48,658 nt of DNA from an uncultured Bacteroides sp. (GCA_944322355.1 CALUOT010000013.1:1-48658), one strand, 5' to 3'. Positions 1 through 7,268 are shown, counted from the stretch's first letter. The notes: generated from the letters alone by a model not told the origin. Made by a program: numbers and translations.

Positions 1-79
1 CGCCGGATACTAATAAACACACAGAAACATTTTTAAGGTAAAAGCAAGCGATTGTTTTATTTAGAGTTTTAAAAATGGG

Positions 80-133
80 ATCTTGCACCCCTCCGTCGTA
101 TTGCCATTCGGCGGAGTCGGTGCAAGATTTTTT
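80..133 (+). terminator. Rho-independent terminator of an upstream gene
   Basis: Two nested arms, ATCTTGCACC (80-89) with GGTGCAAGAT (119-128) and CTCCG (91-95) with CGGAG (112-116), form a strong stem followed by a T run to 133. It would end a transcript entering from the left. Bases 1-79 show no gene. The right arm and T run are also the start of the repeat that precedes the first small gene, so terminator and promoter are fused here. Confidence 0.7.
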
Positions 134-177
134 ATTGGAATATTAGGGAAAATGAACAAACTTCACTATCTTTGTAA
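96..177 (+). promoter_or_regulatory. Intergenic repeat copy A with promoter (type 1)
   Basis: The box TATCTTTG lies at 167-174 and TTAG at 143-146, with a 20-base spacer, which fits the Bacteroidetes sigma-ABfr consensus. The stretch from GCAAG (122-126) through TTTTTTATTGG to GGAATATTAGGG is shared almost base for base with copy C (1559-1666). The part before it is a diverged version of the core seen in copies B and C. It drives the mntA-like gene at 199. Confidence 0.7.
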
Positions 178-198
178 CAAATAAACTGCTATACACAG

Positions 199-492
199 AT
201 GATTTCAAAAAGCGAATGCATCAAACTGCTACAATCGTGTGCTGACATTCTGCGTGAACGCTTTGAAGTCCGCACCATGTGTCTATTCGGTTCCGTTGCA
301 CGTGACGAACAGAAAGACACAAGCGATGTGGATATCTGTGTGGAAATGACTCCTAAGTTCTATAAATTTATCGAATTAGGTTTATTCCTTGAGCAACTCT
401 TAGGTTGTCATGTGGATGTTGTACGCATGCATCGCAACATGAACACGATCCTAAGAAAAGAAATAGAAAAAGACGGAGTATATGTTTTATAA
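199..492 (+). CDS. MntA-like minimal nucleotidyltransferase antitoxin
   Basis: This 97-residue protein is a minimal nucleotidyltransferase of the DNA polymerase beta superfamily. It shows GSVARDEQ followed by SDVDICVEM, the family's GSxAR...SDxD signature, and a third acidic residue in HVDVVR; these are the three metal-binding Asp residues. In MntA-HepT systems such a protein adenylylates (AMPylates) the HEPN toxin HepT and so neutralises it. Length is normal. It starts 25 bases after the -7 box of copy A. The gene that should follow, hepT, survives only as a C-terminal remnant joined to the 3' end of this gene, so the antitoxin looks orphaned. The family call is firm; present activity is unknown. 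Confidence 0.85.
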   Translation: MISKSECIKLLQSCADILRERFEVRTMCLFGSVARDEQKDTSDVDICVEMTPKFYKFIELGLFLEQLLGCHVDVVRMHRNMNTILRKEIEKDGVYVL

Positions 493-734
493 ATAATCCC
501 CACATTCCATGGAAAGCAGTCAAAGGGATACGTGATCGTATCGCTCATGGTTATTTCGAAATTGATGCTGAGATTATTTTTGAGGCTGTAACCAATGATT
601 TACCTGAACTATTAACAGCCACACGTTTCTTTATAGAAAGACTATCCACACTTGGTGACGAACCCCGCAGGTTCGCAAGCTCACCAGATGGCCAAGTACC
701 GTTGGACGGCTTCACCGCCCCAATAACGTCGTAA
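486..734 (+). pseudogene. Remnant of hepT (HEPN toxin), N-terminus missing
   Basis: In the frame overlapping the end of mntA, residues from NNPHIPWKAVKG through RDRIAHGYF to NDLPEL match the last third of HepT/DUF86 proteins, including the RNase motif Rx4-6H followed by xY (R-DRIA-H-G-Y). The first about 70 residues of a normal HepT, with any start codon of its own, are absent. The fragment begins directly at the mntA stop. After roughly position 650 the reading frame runs into unrelated sequence and then into repeat copy B. A deletion that removed the toxin's 5' part is the simplest reading. The catalytic motif is kept, but there is no evident way to translate it. Confidence 0.7.
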
Positions 735-815
735 TAGCATCTCGCAAAGGCAGCGCAAGTTTTTTATTGGAATATTATAAAAATAGTCGTATATTTGCTC
801 AAAAATAAGCGAGAT
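699..815 (+). repeat. Intergenic repeat copy B with promoter (type 2)
   Basis: Starts CCGTTGGACGGCTTCACC and runs through a GCATCTCGCAAAGGC core to TTTTTTATTGGAATATTA. The first 80 bases are nearly identical to copy C (1559-). It ends in a promoter with TATTG at 765-769 and TATATTTG at 790-797 (20-base spacer), the same promoter type as copy D (1959-). A possible TTG start at 795 overlaps the -7 box, so the gene must start at ATG 816. Confidence 0.75.
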
Positions 816-992
816 ATGGATAAAAACGAACAAGATAAAAAGCAACAAACTCTTACCAAAGAGGAATGGATGAGAAGACTTAAGGCTTCACGCCAACGCA
901 AAAAAGAAAGTGTGGAAACATTGAAAAACATCTTGAAGATAGAGTACAAAAAACGTACAGGACTGGAAGCCACAAACTTCGAAGTATGGTAA
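816..992 (+). CDS. Small charged protein upstream of DUF6169-like gene
   Basis: A 58-residue protein very rich in Lys, Glu, Gln and Arg, with no membrane segment or recognisable motif. The ATG at 816 is 18 bases after the -7 box of repeat copy B; an upstream in-frame TTG falls inside that box and cannot be used. The next gene's ATG (986) overlaps its 3' end by seven bases, so the two are translationally coupled. A small charged protein followed by a larger partner, placed among toxin-antitoxin remnants, suggests a module of the same kind. No function is assigned. Confidence 0.6.
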   Translation: MDKNEQDKKQQTLTKEEWMRRLKASRQRKKESVETLKNILKIEYKKRTGLEATNFEVW

Positions 993-1492
993 AACTGGAT
1001 TGGGAGCACATCAACAGCCTGTCTCCATATACACTGATGTCCTATGAAAACAGGCCGTTGACTTGTTGGTTTACTACAGATTACGGCGTAAATTATGCAG
1101 TAGAATTCAAAGCTGACGATTTACTGTCGTATTCTGAAATATATCAATTTGTCATTGTCAATATCAACCATCGTAAATCTCCGCGTGATTCCAAATTACG
1201 GCAAACTATTATCAATCTTATATACGGTTTCTTCAATCAGCGTGATGCCGTCATGTTATATTTATGCGAAACAGGTGATAACAAACAAGGACAAAGGAGT
1301 AGACTTTTTGAGTCATGGTTTAAGTCATCTCCCCGACAGGCTGAGTTTGTTTATCTTAGTGCCAACATACGTGACGAAGAAGATGTAATGAATTATGTAG
1401 CCCTTATCACGCGGAAAGACAATCCCAATCTTCCTGAAATAGAAGCTGAATTTGACAATGCCATACGTTTCTTTACAAATAAACCAGAATAA
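986..1492 (+). CDS. DUF6169-like protein
   Basis: A 168-residue soluble protein without signal peptide. A run containing RQTIINLIYGFF, then MLYLCETGD and RSRLFESWF, resembles my memory of the Bacteroidetes family DUF6169 (a central TI..I..FF then C...D...R...F..WF pattern), whose function is not known. It overlaps the upstream small gene by seven bases and shares its promoter in repeat copy B. It is followed at 1559 by repeat copy C. Bases 1493-1558 contain no gene. The context makes a toxin or defence role possible, but this is inference from location only. The assignment to DUF6169 is moderately sure. Confidence 0.6.
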   Translation: MVKLDWEHINSLSPYTLMSYENRPLTCWFTTDYGVNYAVEFKADDLLSYSEIYQFVIVNINHRKSPRDSKLRQTIINLIYGFFNQRDAVMLYLCETGDNKQGQRSRLFESWFKSSPRQAEFVYLSANIRDEEDVMNYVALITRKDNPNLPEIEAEFDNAIRFFTNKPE

Positions 1493-1558
1493 TTCATTCA
1501 AAAAGTAATACACAAACCACGGCCTCGAAGAAGTCGAACTACGCTTAACACTAAGCAT

Positions 1559-1666
1559 CCGTTGGACGGCTTCACCACCCCAATAACATCGTAATAGCAT
1601 CTCGCAAAGGCTGCACAAGTTTTTTATTGGAATATTAGGGAAAATGAACAAACTTCACTATCTTTG
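1559..1666 (+). repeat. Intergenic repeat copy C with promoter (type 1)
   Basis: The first 80 bases match copy B with few substitutions; the last 50 (from TTGGAATATTAGGG) match copy A instead. TTAG at 1635-1638 and TATCTTTG at 1659-1666 form the promoter with a 20-base spacer. Copy C therefore looks like a recombinant between the two promoter types. Confidence 0.75.
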
Positions 1667-1688
1667 TCTTACATAAAACGATAGCCTT

Positions 1689-1922
1689 ATGAATACTTCA
1701 TTATCAATGAATGATATTTATGCCATGCTGGCCACACTGAATGCTGACAACAAAAAGTGGTTAGCAACCAAACTCATGGAAGATGCAGAAACAGCCATGA
1801 AAGAAGAAAGTGTATCAAAGAAAAAGCAATATAGACATAAAGCCCTTCGCGGCCTAATAGGAACAGGCAACAATGACCAAGAAATGCTTGAAGACTATCT
1901 AAAAGGGAAATATGGTATATGA
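1689..1922 (+). CDS. VapB-like antitoxin of a truncated VapC pair
   Basis: A 77-residue protein, mostly helical and Lys/Glu/Met rich, without a recognisable DNA-binding domain. Its identity rests on the next reading frame: its TGA (1920-1922) overlaps an ATG (1919) in the ATGA manner typical of antitoxin-toxin pairs, and that frame starts like a PIN-domain VapC toxin. The promoter in repeat copy C lies 23 bases upstream. The toxin is cut to 27 codons, so this antitoxin is now without a functional partner in the window. It could alternatively be a short accessory protein; the PIN overlap makes the antitoxin reading the better one. Confidence 0.65.
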   Translation: MNTSLSMNDIYAMLATLNADNKKWLATKLMEDAETAMKEESVSKKKQYRHKALRGLIGTGNNDQEMLEDYLKGKYGI

Positions 1923-1999
1923 CAGGGTGGAAAGTCTTTTTGGACACTAATGTCCTAATGGAATATTACCCAAATAGTCGTATATTTGCCCAAAAGTAA
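1919..1999 (+). pseudogene. 5' stump of a PIN-domain toxin gene (vapC)
   Basis: Codons from ATG 1919 give MTGWKVFLDTNVLMEYY, the beta-1 strand and first catalytic Asp of PIN nucleases (hhlDTNvhh). At the codons for MEYY the DNA reads TGGAATATTA, the same ten bases found in the promoter repeat. From there onward the sequence is repeat copy D, ending in a chance stop at 1997. The remaining about 110 codons of a VapC are missing. The join lies exactly at the shared ten bases, indicating a deletion between them. Confidence 0.8.
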
Positions 2000-2010
2000 G
2001 CGAGATATAA
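1959..2010 (+). promoter_or_regulatory. Repeat copy D: type 2 promoter joined to the vapC stump
   Basis: From TGGAATATTA (1959-1968) through AAATAGTCG to GCGAGATAT this matches copy B over about 50 bases with few changes. TATATTTG lies at 1981-1988; the -33 position reads TAATG (1956-1960), with the differing base supplied by vapC. It would drive the hipA fragment at 2036. Confidence 0.65.
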
Positions 2011-2035
2011 ATATCAGACTGAAAGATTTTACCGT

Positions 2036-2332
2036 ATGAGAGGATGTGAAGTTTATATACATGGCATTAAAGCAGGGGTATTGACAGAGGATGAACAAGG
2101 ATATGCTTTCACTTATGACCGCCCTTATCTTCTGGGAGAAAACAATCCACCGGTAAGTCTGACCATGCCTTTACAGTTTGATACCTATTCGCCTGCTGTA
2201 AAAAAAATGTTATTTAAGGGGAGAACACTCCCTCAAAAGATGACAAATTTGGCAAAATATACTGCCAAAATTTCTTATATATTCGTGAGCCATTTCATAT
2301 ATATTCGTGGGCACTTTTATATATATTCGTGA
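2036..2332 (+). pseudogene. HipA N-terminal domain fragment
   Basis: The first about 54 codons (CEVYIHGIKAGVLTED, then YDRPYLL and PVSLTMPLQ) match the N-terminal subdomain of HipA kinases, or the separate HipS-like protein of split systems. Homologues continue with a YxSxxLFPFFxNLLxEG segment; here the match breaks at FDTYSPAV and the rest of the frame reads through AT-rich sequence and into the 22-bp repeat array. No xre/hipB-type partner and no kinase domain are present. It is therefore a truncated toxin-antitoxin component. Confidence 0.7.
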
Positions 2333-2341
2333 GTCCACGCA
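2276..2341. repeat. 22-bp period array A (three units)
   Basis: TATATATTCGTGRG begins at 2276, 2298 and 2320, spacing exactly 22, with a weak fourth unit at 2342. Unlike other arrays in the window the unit core is not clearly palindromic. An imperfect inverted repeat, AAATTTGGCA (2245-2254) with TGCCAAAATTT (2263-2273), lies just upstream. The array ends 115 bases before the DUF6249 gene. Confidence 0.75.
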
Positions 2342-2455
2342 CTTATATTCCTCATTCGGGGCAGCAGATTACAAAAAAAATTCGTTTCTTTGCAACTTTA
2401 CGGGGTGGATGATTCGTCTAACAGACAAAGAAACCCTAAAAAAACTTGTATTGAT

Positions 2456-3202
2456 ATGAAACGTATACTCTTTATCCTTGGCCTGCTGGCCGCTACTTGC
2501 CTGACCCTACAGGCTGAAAACACCACAGTGACTGACACGTTGAACGGCCAAAAGCGGGTAATCGAACTAAGTACCACGTTAGTCGACGGGAAGCAAGTGA
2601 CCGACACGGTGAGCATCACCACGTATGAAAACGAAAATGCGGACATACAGGAAGAAAGCGGCACGTACTATAAACGTAGCTACCCAACCGATGGTTGGAA
2701 TTGGGATAAAATAGAAATAGACAATCATCTGAGTGAAATGATTATTGCCATCGTAGCCATCATCTTCATTTTCGGACTGCCCGCCCTGCTCATCTTCATC
2801 ATCTTCTACTTCCGCTACAAAAATCGCAAGGCTAAATACCGCCTGGCAGAAATGGCCATGGAGAAGGGACAACAGCTTCCGCCGGAATTCTTCGAGCATG
2901 CAGAAACGAAAGATTTACGCAGCCGGGGCATTAAAAACATTTTCCTGGGACTGGGACTCTTCATCTTCTTGTGGGCCATTCTGGACTTCGGCATAGCCTG
3001 TATCGGATTGCTGGTCATGTTCACCGGATTCGGACAAATCATCATCTACTACACACAGCCGGGTAACCGACCGGACATCCACATCGAACGGGACGAAACC
3101 ACCGGACGCCGCTCCGTAAAAGTGGGAGGTATCGAAATCACTAACCAAAAGAAGAACGAAGACACATCCGACAGAGCCTCTCAAAACGAACCGCAATCAT
3201 GA
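2456..3202 (+). CDS. DUF6249-like membrane protein
   Basis: This 248-residue protein has a signal peptide (MKRILFILGLLAATCLTLQA), a Thr-rich periplasmic segment, one hydrophobic helix near residues 91-120 followed by a basic stretch (YRNRKAKYR-like), then one or two helices near 160-195 and a hydrophilic C-terminal tail. The layout matches small Bacteroidetes membrane proteins labelled DUF6249, of unknown function. The start at 2456 is preferred over an upstream in-frame codon at 2390 because it begins a clean signal peptide; a weak -7 box (TTTCTTTG) lies at 2385-2392. Its last codons overlap the ECF sigma gene (ATGA), so it is the first gene of a sigma operon and may sense or tune that sigma factor. 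Confidence 0.7.
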   Translation: MKRILFILGLLAATCLTLQAENTTVTDTLNGQKRVIELSTTLVDGKQVTDTVSITTYENENADIQEESGTYYKRSYPTDGWNWDKIEIDNHLSEMIIAIVAIIFIFGLPALLIFIIFYFRYKNRKAKYRLAEMAMEKGQQLPPEFFEHAETKDLRSRGIKNIFLGLGLFIFLWAILDFGIACIGLLVMFTGFGQIIIYYTQPGNRPDIHIERDETTGRRSVKVGGIEITNQKKNEDTSDRASQNEPQS

Positions 3203-3750
3203 GCCCACTCAATGACATCGCACTGGTGACGCAGGTCGTGGTCTTTCATAAGACCAAGGCCTTCGACCAGTTGGTCAAGAAATACCAGTCGCCCGTCCGA
3301 CGGTTCTTCCTCAATCTGACCTGCGGCGATACGGAGCTGAGCGATGACCTGGCACAGGAGACGTTCATCAAAGCCTATACCAACCTGGCCACGTTCAAGA
3401 ACTTGTCCAGCTTCTCCACTTGGCTATACCGTATTGCATATAACCAATATTATGACTATCTTCGCAGCCGAAAGGAAACGGACGACTTGGATACGACCCG
3501 CGTAGACGCTCAATACAGCACCAGCCAACCGGACATCGGCCAGCAAATGGACCTGCACCGCGCACTCGCTACGCTGAAAGAGATAGAACGTACCTGCATC
3601 ACCCTGTTCTATATGGAAGACCAGAGTATAGAAAAAATAGCAGGAATCACCGGATGCCCTACGGGAACCGTGAAAAGCCACCTTTCGAGAGCCAAAGAGA
3701 AAATGGCAACTTACTTAAAACAAAATGGTTATGACGGAAGATACAGATAA
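3199..3750 (+). CDS. ECF-type RNA polymerase sigma factor
   Basis: 183 residues, typical ECF length. Region 2 (about residues 22-92) contains DDLAQETFIKAY and FSTWLYRIAYN, which bind core polymerase and the -10 region. Region 4 (about 121-175) contains the helix-turn-helix IAGITGCPTGTVKSHLSRAK. It overlaps the DUF6249 gene upstream (ATGA) and the DUF5056-like gene downstream (3725), so the three are co-translated. It probably directs transcription of an envelope-related regulon, restrained by its membrane neighbours; the target promoters are not identifiable here. Confidence 0.93.
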   Translation: MSPLNDIALVTQVVVFHKTKAFDQLVKKYQSPVRRFFLNLTCGDTELSDDLAQETFIKAYTNLATFKNLSSFSTWLYRIAYNQYYDYLRSRKETDDLDTTRVDAQYSTSQPDIGQQMDLHRALATLKEIERTCITLFYMEDQSIEKIAGITGCPTGTVKSHLSRAKEKMATYLKQNGYDGRYR

Positions 3751-4057
3751 GTTACTGAAAACATTCTTTGCCGAAAACCGGCAGGAGATAGCCGACAATG
3801 GCTTTAGCCGCCGCGTAATGCGACGCCTGCCCAATGGCCTTAATCACCTGGCCAGCCTGTGGACAGGATTGTGTTTCGTATTGGCAATCGTTTTGTTCGT
3901 ATGTATGGATGGCCTGCAACTGATAGGCGACACGTTGCGCGAGACTTGGAATGTCGCTTTAGAAAGCAGCCTGACCCAAGCCGACCCGAAGTCATTAATC
4001 ATTGCCGGACTCGTATTATTGTACTTTATATACCGAAAAATAGCCTCTTTGGCTTAA
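3725..4057 (+). CDS. DUF5056-like membrane protein, probable anti-sigma partner
   Basis: 110 residues: a cytosolic N-terminal helix ending in FSRRVMRRLP, a hydrophobic helix near 42-62, an amphipathic loop and a second helix near 88-104. It starts 26 bases inside the sigma gene, at ATG 3725 or ATG 3731 (both in frame). Small membrane proteins of this form (DUF5056) regularly follow ECF sigma genes in Bacteroides. An anti-sigma role is inferred from position and topology; there is no ZAS zinc motif. Confidence 0.7.
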   Translation: MVMTEDTDKLLKTFFAENRQEIADNGFSRRVMRRLPNGLNHLASLWTGLCFVLAIVLFVCMDGLQLIGDTLRETWNVALESSLTQADPKSLIIAGLVLLYFIYRKIASLA

Positions 4058-4133
4058 AAAAACGATTTTTCTTCGGAATGAAAAACCAATTTACCGATGA
4101 TATGACTAACTTTGCCACCTCATAAAAACTATC

Positions 4134-5384
4134 ATGGCAAAGAAAGTTTCCATACATCCGGTCAGGCAGTGGATGGTGCTCCTTGGGTGTTGCGCCATCG
4201 CAGGGGGAGTTTTTGCCCAAAGCGACAGCCTCATGCAACGCAGACTGCAAGAAATGGGTGCGCCCATGACCTGCCATAACCAAGTAGAACTTCTGATGAG
4301 CGGGCACGACAAATTCATCGATCTGTTTGAATCGATCCGTCAAGCCCGCCACCACATTCATCTGGAATATTTCAACTTCCGCAACGACTCCATTGCCAAT
4401 GCCTTATTTGACCTGCTGGCACAGAAAGTCGAACAGGGTGTGGAAGTGCGGGCCATGTTTGACGCATTCGGTAACTGGTCGAATAACCAGCCCCTGAAAA
4501 AAGGACACCTGCAAGCCATCCGCGAACGAGGTATCGAAATCGTGAAGTTCGACCCCATCACTTTTCCCTATATCAATCATGCCCTGCACCGGGATCATCG
4601 TAAAATCGTGGTTATCGACGGACAGATAGGGTACACGGGAGGCATGAACATTGCAGACTACTACATTCACGGTCTGCCTGAGATAGGCGAATGGCGAGAC
4701 ATGCATGTACACATCGAAGGTGATGCTGTACGATATCTGCAAGCCATCTTCCTCAACATGTGGAATAAAGAGACCGGACAACATATCGGCGGACCGGCTT
4801 ATTTCCCTGAAACTCCCCAACTGCCCGACAGCCTTGCCGAGAAAATAGCCATCGTTGACCGGATGCCGCGTAAAACACCGGCTATTATCCGAAAGGTATA
4901 TCAAACAGCCATTACAGCGGCCGAACGGAAGATACAGATTGTAAATCCTTACTTTGTCCCGACACATTCCATCCGGAAAGCCATCAAGAAAGCACTTCGC
5001 CAAGGGAAAGAGGTAGAAATCATGGTACCATCGGTATCGGATGTTTCGTTCACACCGGATGCCGCCCTTTACATCTTGAACCGACTGAGGAAAAAAGGAG
5101 CCAAAGTATATCTGTTCAACGGTGGTTTCCACCACTCCAAAATCATGATGGTAGACAGCACCTTCTGTACGGTGGGAACGGCCAACCTCAACAGCCGCAG
5201 TCTCCGCTACGACTACGAAACCAATGCCTTTATCTTCGATCCTCAAACCACCGGTAAACTGATTGAGATGTTCGAACAGGATAAACAGAACAGCACGCTT
5301 CTCACCCCCGAAGTATGGAAAAAGCGTTCCGGTTGGAAAAAATTTATCGGCTGGCTGGGCAACTTGATGACCCCCTTCCTATAA
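4134..5384 (+). CDS. Phospholipase D-family protein, cardiolipin synthase-like
   Basis: 416 residues with an N-terminal hydrophobic segment (about 12-29, ending VFAQ) that looks like a signal peptide or anchor. It has two HKD motifs: H155-R-K157-x4-D162 in HRDHRKIVVIDG, and H334-S-K336-x4-D341 in HHSKIMMVDS. GGMN and GTANLNSRS follow them as in cardiolipin synthases, which condense two phosphatidylglycerols into cardiolipin. Bacterial Cls proteins usually have two N-terminal transmembrane helices and about 480 residues; this one is shorter with a signal-like start, so it could act on the periplasmic side. A -7 box TAACTTTG lies at 4107-4114. Confidence 0.85.
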   Translation: MAKKVSIHPVRQWMVLLGCCAIAGGVFAQSDSLMQRRLQEMGAPMTCHNQVELLMSGHDKFIDLFESIRQARHHIHLEYFNFRNDSIANALFDLLAQKVEQGVEVRAMFDAFGNWSNNQPLKKGHLQAIRERGIEIVKFDPITFPYINHALHRDHRKIVVIDGQIGYTGGMNIADYYIHGLPEIGEWRDMHVHIEGDAVRYLQAIFLNMWNKETGQHIGGPAYFPETPQLPDSLAEKIAIVDRMPRKTPAIIRKVYQTAITAAERKIQIVNPYFVPTHSIRKAIKKALRQGKEVEIMVPSVSDVSFTPDAALYILNRLRKKGAKVYLFNGGFHHSKIMMVDSTFCTVGTANLNSRSLRYDYETNAFIFDPQTTGKLIEMFEQDKQNSTLLTPEVWKKRSGWKKFIGWLGNLMTPFL

Positions 5385-5400
5385 CCTATAAGTAGCCTTC

Positions 5401-5466
5401 CAACTACCCACGGGTAATTTTCCAGTCCTTTTCGATTGTTCCTTTCAGCGGAAAAGTGTATCTTTG
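5401..5466 (+). promoter_or_regulatory. thyA promoter with adjacent palindrome
   Basis: ATTG (5435-5438) and TATCTTTG (5459-5466) with a 20-base spacer form a good Bacteroidetes promoter 28 bases before thyA. Just upstream, TACCCACGGGTA (5405-5416) is a near-palindrome closely resembling a unit of array E at 38385-38412 (TACCCATGGGTA). Confidence 0.75.
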
Positions 5467-5494
5467 CCCGCAATCAGACTAAAGCATCATCCCC

Positions 5495-6289
5495 ATGAAA
5501 CAATATTTAAACCTACTGAACCGCATATTGACCGAAGGAGTTGAAAAGAGCGACCGCACCGGGACAGGCACCCTCAGCGTATTCGGACACCAAATGCGTT
5601 TTAATCTGGAAGAAGGTTTCCCTTGCCTTACAACCAAAAAACTGCATCTGAAATCCATCATTTACGAATTGCTTTGGTTCCTCCGGGGAGATACCAATGT
5701 GAAATACCTGCAAGACCACGGCGTACGTATCTGGAACGAATGGGCGGATGAAAAAGGAGAGTTAGGTCCCATCTACGGATACCAATGGCGTTCGTGGCCC
5801 GACTATCAAGGTGGATTCATCGACCAAATCAGTGAAGCGGTAGACACTATCCGAAAGAACCCGGATTCGCGCCGCATCATGGTCAGCGCCTGGAACGTAG
5901 CCGACCTGGACCGCATGCACCTGCCGCCCTGCCACGCTTTATTTCAGTTTTATGTAGCGAACGGACGACTCAGCCTGCAACTCTACCAGCGCAGTGCCGA
6001 TACCTTTTTGGGAGTACCGTTCAACATTGCCTCGTATGCCTTGTTGCTGCAAATGATGGCTCAAGTGACCGGCCTGAAAGCAGGCGACTTCATCCATACG
6101 CTGGGTGACGCACATATCTACCTGAACCACTTGGAGCAAGTCAAATTGCAACTGACACGCGAACCACGTCCTCTTCCCCAAATGCGAATCAATCCGGAAG
6201 TGAAAAGCATCTTCGACTTTCAATATGAAGATTTTGAATTAGTCAATTATAACCCGCATCCGCACATTGCAGGCCAAGTTGCTGTCTAA
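5495..6289 (+). CDS. thyA: Thymidylate synthase
   Basis: 264 residues, exactly the length of the E. coli enzyme. It converts dUMP and methylene-tetrahydrofolate to dTMP and dihydrofolate. Visible are the folate/dUMP loop [11 protein letters not shown] (about 21-31), the nucleophile Cys146 in [11 protein letters not shown], the phosphate-binding [17 protein letters not shown], and the C-terminal closure segment ending AGQVAV. folA follows after 15 bases, so dihydrofolate made here is recycled by its neighbour. Confidence 0.97.
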   Translation: MKQYLNLLNRILTEGVEKSDRTGTGTLSVFGHQMRFNLEEGFPCLTTKKLHLKSIIYELLWFLRGDTNVKYLQDHGVRIWNEWADEKGELGPIYGYQWRSWPDYQGGFIDQISEAVDTIRKNPDSRRIMVSAWNVADLDRMHLPPCHALFQFYVANGRLSLQLYQRSADTFLGVPFNIASYALLLQMMAQVTGLKAGDFIHTLGDAHIYLNHLEQVKLQLTREPRPLPQMRINPEVKSIFDFQYEDFELVNYNPHPHIAGQVAV

Positions 6290-6304
6290 ATCCCCCGATT
6301 CACA

Positions 6305-6790
6305 ATGATTACCCTAATAGCTGCCATAGACCGCCGCCGAGCCATCGGCTTCCAAAACCAACTGTTGTTCCGACTACCCAACGATCTGAAACGTTTCAAA
6401 ACGCTGACTACGGGACACGTTGTCCTGATGGGACGCAAAACCTTTGAATCCTTGCCTAAAGGAGCTTTACCCAACCGACGTAACCTCGTCCTTTCCCACC
6501 AGCCGGTCGAGTATCCGGGAACTGAAGTTTATCCCTCACTGGAAGAAGCCCTGAAACATTGTGCAGCCGATGAAGAAGTGTACATTATTGGCGGAGCCAG
6601 TGTTTATGAACAAGCCCTGCCCCTGGCCGACCGGCTTTGCCTGACCGAGATCGAAGCCGAAGCTCCGCAAGCCGATGCCTATTTCCCTCCTCTAAACAGG
6701 GAGGCTTGGCAAGAAAAAAGCAGGGAAGCCCATCCTGCCGATGAGAAACATCCCTGCCCTTATGCGTTTGTAGACTATATCCGCCGATAA
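6305..6790 (+). CDS. folA: Dihydrofolate reductase
   Basis: 161 residues. It reduces dihydrofolate to tetrahydrofolate with NADPH. ITLIAAIDRRRAIG starts the protein, Asp27 in LPNDLKRFK is the catalytic acid, MGRKTFESLP binds NADPH, and YIIGGASVYEQ is the conserved GG turn. Position 22, Trp in E. coli, is Phe here. It is co-transcribed with thyA. Its stop lies one base from the end of the convergent lrp gene, leaving no space for a terminator. Confidence 0.96.
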   Translation: MITLIAAIDRRRAIGFQNQLLFRLPNDLKRFKTLTTGHVVLMGRKTFESLPKGALPNRRNLVLSHQPVEYPGTEVYPSLEEALKHCAADEEVYIIGGASVYEQALPLADRLCLTEIEAEAPQADAYFPPLNREAWQEKSREAHPADEKHPCPYAFVDYIRR

Positions 6791-6791
6791 G

Positions 6792-7268
6792 TTAATCTTC
6801 CTCGCTTGCCGAAGGGATAGGCATCTGCCGTTTGATGGCTTCATTGAAAGAAATGAGCGTTTCCGTCCGCGACAAGCCGAGAGGCTGTAGCTTTTCATGA
6901 ATAATGCTTAGCAGATGGTGATTGTTGCGAGCGTATAGCTTGATGAACATATCATACTTACCGGTCGTGAAATGACACTCCACAATTTCGGGAATGGCTT
7001 CCAAAGCTTTCAGTACCGCATCGAACGAAGAAGGGTCTTTCAAGTAAATCCCAATGTACGCACATGTCTCGTAACCGACTTTTTCCGGATCGATAACAAA
7101 CTCGGACCCTTTCAGAATACCCAGATTGGTCAGCTTCTGGATACGCTGGTGGATAGCCGCCCCCGACACATTACAAGCTCTTGCCACTTCCAGAAATGGA
7201 ATGCGGGCATTCTCTGCAATCAATTTCAGAATCTGCTCGTCCAAAGTGTCTAACTGATGATGTCCCAT
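6792..7268 (-). CDS. Lrp/AsnC-family transcriptional regulator
   Basis: 158 residues from the chosen start (MGHHQLDTLDEQIL). An N-terminal winged helix-turn-helix (about 8-58, ARACNVSGAAIHQRIQKLTNLGI) is followed by a RAM ligand-binding domain (about 70-145; YIGIYLKDPS, FTTGKYDMFIKLYA). An upstream in-frame ATG at 7304 would add 12 residues, but it lies only about 18 bases from the -7 box at 7323-7330 and the family start is MGHH-like. Such proteins sense amino acids and act as octamers. It diverges from the M64 gene. The target genes are unknown. Confidence 0.9.
   Translation of the reverse strand: MGHHQLDTLDEQILKLIAENARIPFLEVARACNVSGAAIHQRIQKLTNLGILKGSEFVIDPEKVGYETCAYIGIYLKDPSSFDAVLKALEAIPEIVECHFTTGKYDMFIKLYARNNHHLLSIIHEKLQPLGLSRTETLISFNEAIKRQMPIPSASEED

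Noticed and set aside
795-815. TTG start for the small gene at 816.
   Set aside because: It overlaps the -7 box TATATTTG, so it would be upstream of the transcription start.
1540-1566. GCTTAAC and GTTGGAC near repeat copy C resemble integron attC core sites (RYYYAAC / GTTRRRY).
   Set aside because: They are only about 25 bases apart, the left site is absent in copy B, and no integrase gene is present.
4404-5246. Minus-strand open frame (280 codons).
   Set aside because: It is antisense to the phospholipase D gene whose two HKD motifs are certain.
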